Assembly (NCBI GenBank): GCA_003254905.1
Contig: QANU01017864.1
Span: 2,558 to 66,557 of the forward strand
Direction: 5' to 3'
Length of the DNA: 64,000 bases
DNA from: Nissolia schottii
Taxonomy: Eukaryota > Streptophyta > Magnoliopsida > Fabales > Fabaceae
In this document: in pieces, positions 59,091 to 64,000 of the stretch
How positions within the stretch are numbered: position 1 is the first letter of the stretch
How the letters are laid out: every line of letters starts with the position of its first letter
Translations under genes and position numbers: made by a program
Notes under the pieces: model-generated
The model's database searches: none
The model's input: the letters and a program-made list of their open reading frames with translations, nothing else
What the model was told of the DNA's origin: nothing

Positions 59091-61448
59091 ATTTTTGAAA
59101 AAGAAATGATCCGCGAATCGGCAAATCATACAATTTTTTTTCTTTTTCTTACATAAAACATATAACATTAGTTAAATGAGAATATTTTAACTATTAGTAG
59201 AACATTAATGTTGAGGTAAAATGTAATTTCTTAAATAATTTAAAGTGGTATCCAATATATTAAAATCTCAAAAATAGTATTTGTTGTTTACCCTTGAAGA
59301 AAAAGGCACGTTAACAAATAACAATGTGCCACTACAAACAAGGCGCGTTGAGAGATCACAACCAAAGTCGAAATCAAGCAAAAGCAGAAAGCGACAATGA
59401 TAAGACTACTTTTATTAGTTGAATTGCATATTTTTGGTGCCTAGTTGAGGTGTATATTTAATTTGATTTAAAAGATTTAATTATTTTTTATGGTGTTCAA
59501 AGATTTATTTTTGACGGGGTTCAAAGATTTAATTATTACAGAAATACAGTGCTTATGAAATAATGTATTATTATTATTATAATTACTATTAACGTCCATC
59601 AATATTACGTTCATTTCTTTTAATTTGTTTTATAACATTTGTCTACCAAAAATAAAAATTTCTTTTTCATTTGTAAATTGACATTTGTCTCCCTTTGTTT
59701 AGAATATATATTGATCTCGCTTAAACCTCAAATTCTTAATTTTAAACCAATTAATGAAACAGCTAAAATGACCATCTTAATTAGCTATAACCATGATTAT
59801 CAAATTAACTATTAAACTCTTACTAGTTTAGGTTTTAAAATTGAGTTAATTCACTAAGCATTTTAGACCTGAGTAAACTCGAAAAAATTCGTATAAACTC
59901 GAAATAAAATCACGAGTTTACTATTTAGTCAAAATTTAGCATCTCAATCCCCAAAACATCATATTTCTCAAAGATCACTCTTAATTAGGATTTTCAAATA
60001 GAATATCTTGACATATTGACTTATATTAAATTGATTTATAATATTATAAAGTTTTAATATGTTGTTTTTATGTTATTTTAATTTATTTGTTGTACTTTAT
60101 GACTTATGTTAGGCAATTATGGCTTGAAAATGAAATTACGACTTATACTTTGCTTTACTATAATTTGGATATATTATATTAATGTATTATAAATATTTTT
60201 TATTAATATTTTTATAATAAGTAAATTCTTACAAGTTTACAATTCAAATTTACGTATGCTCCATTAGTTTAGATAAACTTGCGAGATTGATAACTTTGAC
60301 CTTATGAGGTGGTAGAAGATTGAGATTAGGTTTTTTTTTTTCATAATAACTTTGAGATTTTAAAAAAGCAAAAAAAAAAAAACTACTTTAATCATTGATT
60401 TATAGGCCACGTGCAAAATTTAAAGAAAAATGTGTTAATATATAACCTGTAACAATTCATATTAGCTCAAGTTGACAGTTAAAGGATTCTCTAATGTAAA
60501 AATATTATTTTAGAGAAAAAAAATGAATAGTTTTCATTTTTAATTTGATAAAGTGATCTTTATGTATGAGTCTCATTTTATTCATCTCTCATCCTAATAT
60601 CCTCATCTCTAAAGTTTGGGTTGATTTACACTTATAATTATTAGGAAAAGTACACATTACTCATAATTTAAGGGGTAAAATGCATTTTTTTCTTCTAAAA
60701 TTAGTTAGGGAAAAAGAAAAAGAATGTGAGTGGAAACTTCCAAAATTAGAGGAGGTAAGTGTACCATTAAACATTAATTTCAATTACTATTTACTAAAAA
60801 TAATGTAAAAACTTTTACACTCTAATTTAATTAAATTATTTTATACATATGTCATTTTAAGTTGTGTGAAAAAGAGAGTGAATTACTTTTATGATAAAAT
60901 TTGATTGAATGACAATTTTACAGTAAATAGTAATTAAACTCTTAAAGTGCGGTTGTGAGTTATGTTTTAAAAGAAAAGAAAAATAAAATTTTTAAAAATT
61001 TAATCATGATTTTGACATATATAAAGACCTAAAACATTTCTTTTATTTTTATTTCCGTCCTAAACGAAAACTGATTAAACTATTATTATACTTGAAGGAT
61101 AATTGACCAGAACTATTATTATAGTATTTCTTAAACTTCACTTAAGGACGCACTTATGCACCCAAAAAAAACAGTTTACGCAATCTCTGTCATGTCACCA
61201 TGTGTGTCCCACCCTCTTGTACGCGTGATCGATAGTGCCTACCATTCACTTCACTTCTTCGAAAGCAAATGCACCCTTCTCCTATACATTCTTCCCAATT
61301 GTCACCACCACACATTGTCCTTCAACCTACCTAAACGAGATAAATTGTGTACATCTTTTTTAAAGAGAAAAGAAAAAAAGAAAGAAAATTCTCGTTATCT
61401 CCTTACCAGTGAGTGAAAACACTCTCTTCACTTCTTTCCCTCACAAAA
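59091..61448. other. AT-rich intergenic DNA and upstream region of the GAD gene
   Basis: No gene or transposon was recognised from 59091 to about 61100. The last ~300 bp turn more GC-rich (61180-61440) and should be promoter and 5' UTR of the glutamate decarboxylase. No clear TATA box was singled out. Confidence 0.4.
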
Positions 61449-63771
61449 ATGGTGATCACATCCGCTGTCACCGACCCTGAAGAGCAGAGACAGTCCTTGT
61501 CCTATACTTTTGCTTCCAGATATGTGCGCGACCCGGTTCCCAAGTCAGTCCCCTTTTTTCTTTTTTTAATTTTGTTGTTTATCAATTCTTTTGTTTAGAA
61601 CCTCGCACTCGTTCGTGGATCAATTCTTTTGAAGAGAGAGCGAGAAAAAAAATGATGTTATTTTTATATTTAAAATTCTAGTTTGGAATTTTTAAGTGTG
61701 AGTGGTGAAGTCTGAAATTAGATTTTGGGTTAAAATATATTTCAATTTCAGTTTTACATGTATTGAATGAGATGTTAATTGATAATGGATCTACATTATT
61801 AATGAAGGTAAAATGTAAATTCTGCACTATTAGTGAGGGTATCTAAATCGTATTGTACAAATAATGGAACTGACAAAGAAAAGAGCTAGGGACAATTTCT
61901 TGGCTATGTTTTTTTTCCCCCTTTTCCATTTAATTTGGGTGAAAGGGCTATTTGTGATGGAAATGTTTGAGTGAAGGTTTAAGATGCCGGAGAAGTCCAT
62001 ACCAAAGGATGCAGCTTATCAGGTAATAAACGATGAGTTGATGCTGGATGGCAGACCAAGGCTCAACCTGGCCTCCTTTGTGACCACTTGGATGGAGCCT
62101 GAGGTTGACAAGCTCATCATGGCTTCCCTCAACAAGAACTACGTCGACATGGATGAGTATCCTGTCACCACTGAGCTCCAGGTATGTGCTAGACTTCTTC
62201 GACTGATTGGGGTGCCTTTTATGATCATAAAACTTTTGGAGTTGTCCTGTTTGATGAGAAACAAAATTGTTTGAATCATTCTAGTTTCTAAAGTTACTGA
62301 CTAATAGTGTTGAGAGGGCTTGATTATTCATTTTCTTTTTCATTATGTTGAGATTTTAGTTAATTTGTTGCATAAAAGATGCATCACTAACAGATGTTGG
62401 ATAAAAGGGATTTTATTTAAAAGATTAGACTAAAATCAAAGAACTTTACTTACACAAGCTACTGGTATTTTTTAACGACATTTTCCCCTCAATTTGGTAC
62501 TCCCGATGGCAAGTTTTGGATCGTATGTGTTTTGTGATCAGAGGAAACTTTGGCGTGGATTGCTGTAATTAAAAATCCACTTCAAAACTATGTTCGGTAT
62601 CTGAAGTAAACTGTTAACGTTGAAGGCTGTCTATGGAAAAATGATAGTTAGTAGTTTCACCAGAACTTAGTTGCCCGAATGATTTGATAAGATTATTAAT
62701 CTTTGGATGAATAAGTGGATCATACCACTTCATTTGATTTGACAACCATCATGATTTCTGTCGAAGATTCTGGCTATATTTTTCTTGCTGTGTAGTATTG
62801 CTCTTATGTATATGTGGATCATTTTGTGACTGGTTTCTGTTATGATTTTAAAATGAGAGGATGACAAGTATGATTTGCACAATTGTGCAGAACCGGTGTG
62901 TTAATATGATAGCACACCTATTCCATGCTCCTATTGGCGAAGAGGAGACTGCAGTAGGAGTTGGAACTGTGGGGTCATCAGAGGCAATAATGTTGGCAGG
63001 TCTTGCTTTTAAAAGGAAATGGCAGACGAAGAGAAAATCAGAAGGCAAACCATATGATAAGCCCAACATTGTTACTGGGGCTAATGTGCAGGTTTGTCTC
63101 AGATTATGCTTAATGCTATAAAATTTCAAGTTCCTTTTTAAATTTTCTTACCTGCATTCACATATCGTGGGAAATAGGTAGCTTGTCTATTAGATTTGAG
63201 GTGTCGTAGAATCAAAGTGCTTTAATTGATTGATGTGCCATGTTCTGGGGCCTTCAGCCCTTTACACATCAATGTCTAATGTTCTATGAATATGCTACAC
63301 AGGTTTGTTGGGAAAAATTTGCGAGGTACTTCGAGGTTGAGCTCAAGGAAGTGAAGCTCACAGAAGGGTACTATGTGATGGACCCTGTGAAAGCAGTTGA
63401 AATGGTGGATGAGAACACCATATGCGTGGCGGCCATTTTGGGGTCAACTCTGACTGGAGAGTTTGAGGATGTGAAGCTTCTTAACGAACTTCTTACTAAG
63501 AAGAACGAGGAGACAGGGTGGAATACCCCAATCCACGTTGATGCTGCCAGTGGGGGGTTTATCGCCCCATTTCTCTACCCGGATCTGGAGTGGGATTTCC
63601 GTTTGCCGTTAGTGAAGAGCATCAACGTTAGCGGTCACAAGTATGGTCTTGTATACCCTGGTGTTGGCTGGGTTGTCTGGAGGAGTAAAGATTACTTGCC
63701 TGATGAACTTGTTTTTCACATCAATTATCTTGGATCGGATCAGCCCACTTTCACCCTCAATTTCTCCAAAG
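61449..63771 (+). CDS. GAD: Glutamate decarboxylase, 5' part (cut by window end)
   Basis: Converts L-glutamate to GABA and CO2 in the cytosol with pyridoxal phosphate; the plant enzymes are activated by Ca2+/calmodulin through a C-terminal tail, which lies outside the window. Exons: 61449-61543, 61977-62181, 62891-63091 and 63303-63771, giving 323 full codons plus one base. The first intron splits codon AA|G, so the protein reads [13 protein letters not shown] across the junction. Donors are GTCAGT, GTATGT, GTTTGT and GTAGTG. Family hallmarks are [31 protein letters not shown], the cofactor aspartate in HVDAASGG (~247) and the cofactor lysine in NVSGHKYG (Lys ~280). Identity with Arabidopsis GADs is very high apart from the first ~35 residues. 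The start MVITSAVTD is the first ATG after the 5' UTR and gives the usual N-terminal length. The next exon is not reached by 64000. Confidence 0.96.
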
Positions 63772-64000
63772 GTAGTGTATGAGTTGATACACAGGCTTTG
63801 ATTTTTTTTTCTTTTTATTTTTATGCAATCAACATCTTTGTATGTGTAGGCTGCTTAGCTATTGTTACTGTGTACATGTCAACGTATTTGACTCGAGATG
63901 TTTTTTAAATGTTTCCAATTTCTCTTTCTCTGCCTATGTCTGTCTAGATTTCATCAAAACCTTTTGAAGTGAACAGAAACAGTCTTGTTTCACAGCTTAA

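Noticed and set aside
1-64000. CRISPR arrays, rRNA and tRNA genes, operons
   Set aside because: None is present; the short regular repeats found are minisatellite or transposon repeats in a plant nuclear context.

Overview
The window is nuclear DNA from a dicot plant, probably a rosid. It is AT-rich and intron-rich, and it carries plant-specific gene families and plant transposons (Au-type SINE, Copia and Gypsy LTR elements, Mutator-like elements, LINE relics). A legume is possible, but the sequence alone does not settle it.

Four host genes are well supported. Two are complete, head-to-tail, 12-coding-exon genes on the minus strand for CNGC19/CNGC20-type cyclic nucleotide-gated channels (copy 1, 12566-24034, 770 aa by my exon sum; copy 2, 32016-40473, 768 aa). 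All twelve coding exons align one to one and no reading frame is broken. The third gene is an intronless DYW-type pentatricopeptide repeat protein on the minus strand (49849-52101, 750 aa). The fourth is the 5' part of a glutamate decarboxylase gene on the plus strand (from 61449), cut by the window edge after four exons.

Most of the rest is transposon-derived. From left to right: a ~737-bp tandem duplication with a single N at its junction (718-2192); a CACTA-like repeat zone (5384-7880); a LINE scrap (~7.9-8.2 kb); a foldback MITE (8.7 kb); a tRNA-derived SINE with a 15-bp target duplication (10.6 kb); CNGC copy 1 carrying a foldback element and a Copia fossil inserted beside a splice donor; a Gypsy-like fossil holding a 2.66-kb solo LTR with an internal minisatellite (27.6-31 kb); CNGC copy 2 carrying a MITE and an Au SINE in its introns; a LINE relic (45.3-47.2 kb); a long hairpin (47.6 kb); the PPR gene; a Pack-MULE-like element with a piece of a RING-H2 (ATL) gene just upstream of the PPR start (52.3-53.2 kb); two further LTR relics; and a Mutator-like element with a FAR1-type fragment that itself holds a Copia solo LTR with a 5-bp target duplication (57.3-59.1 kb).

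The host genes form no pathway or operon. The CNGC pair is an ordinary tandem duplication, and comparing the copies dates several insertions relative to it. I found no CRISPR array, rRNA or tRNA gene and no new biochemical system. The most informative signals are the Copia insertion with an empty paralogous site, the gene-capturing MULE at the PPR promoter, the minisatellite LTR, and the hairpin at 47.6 kb.
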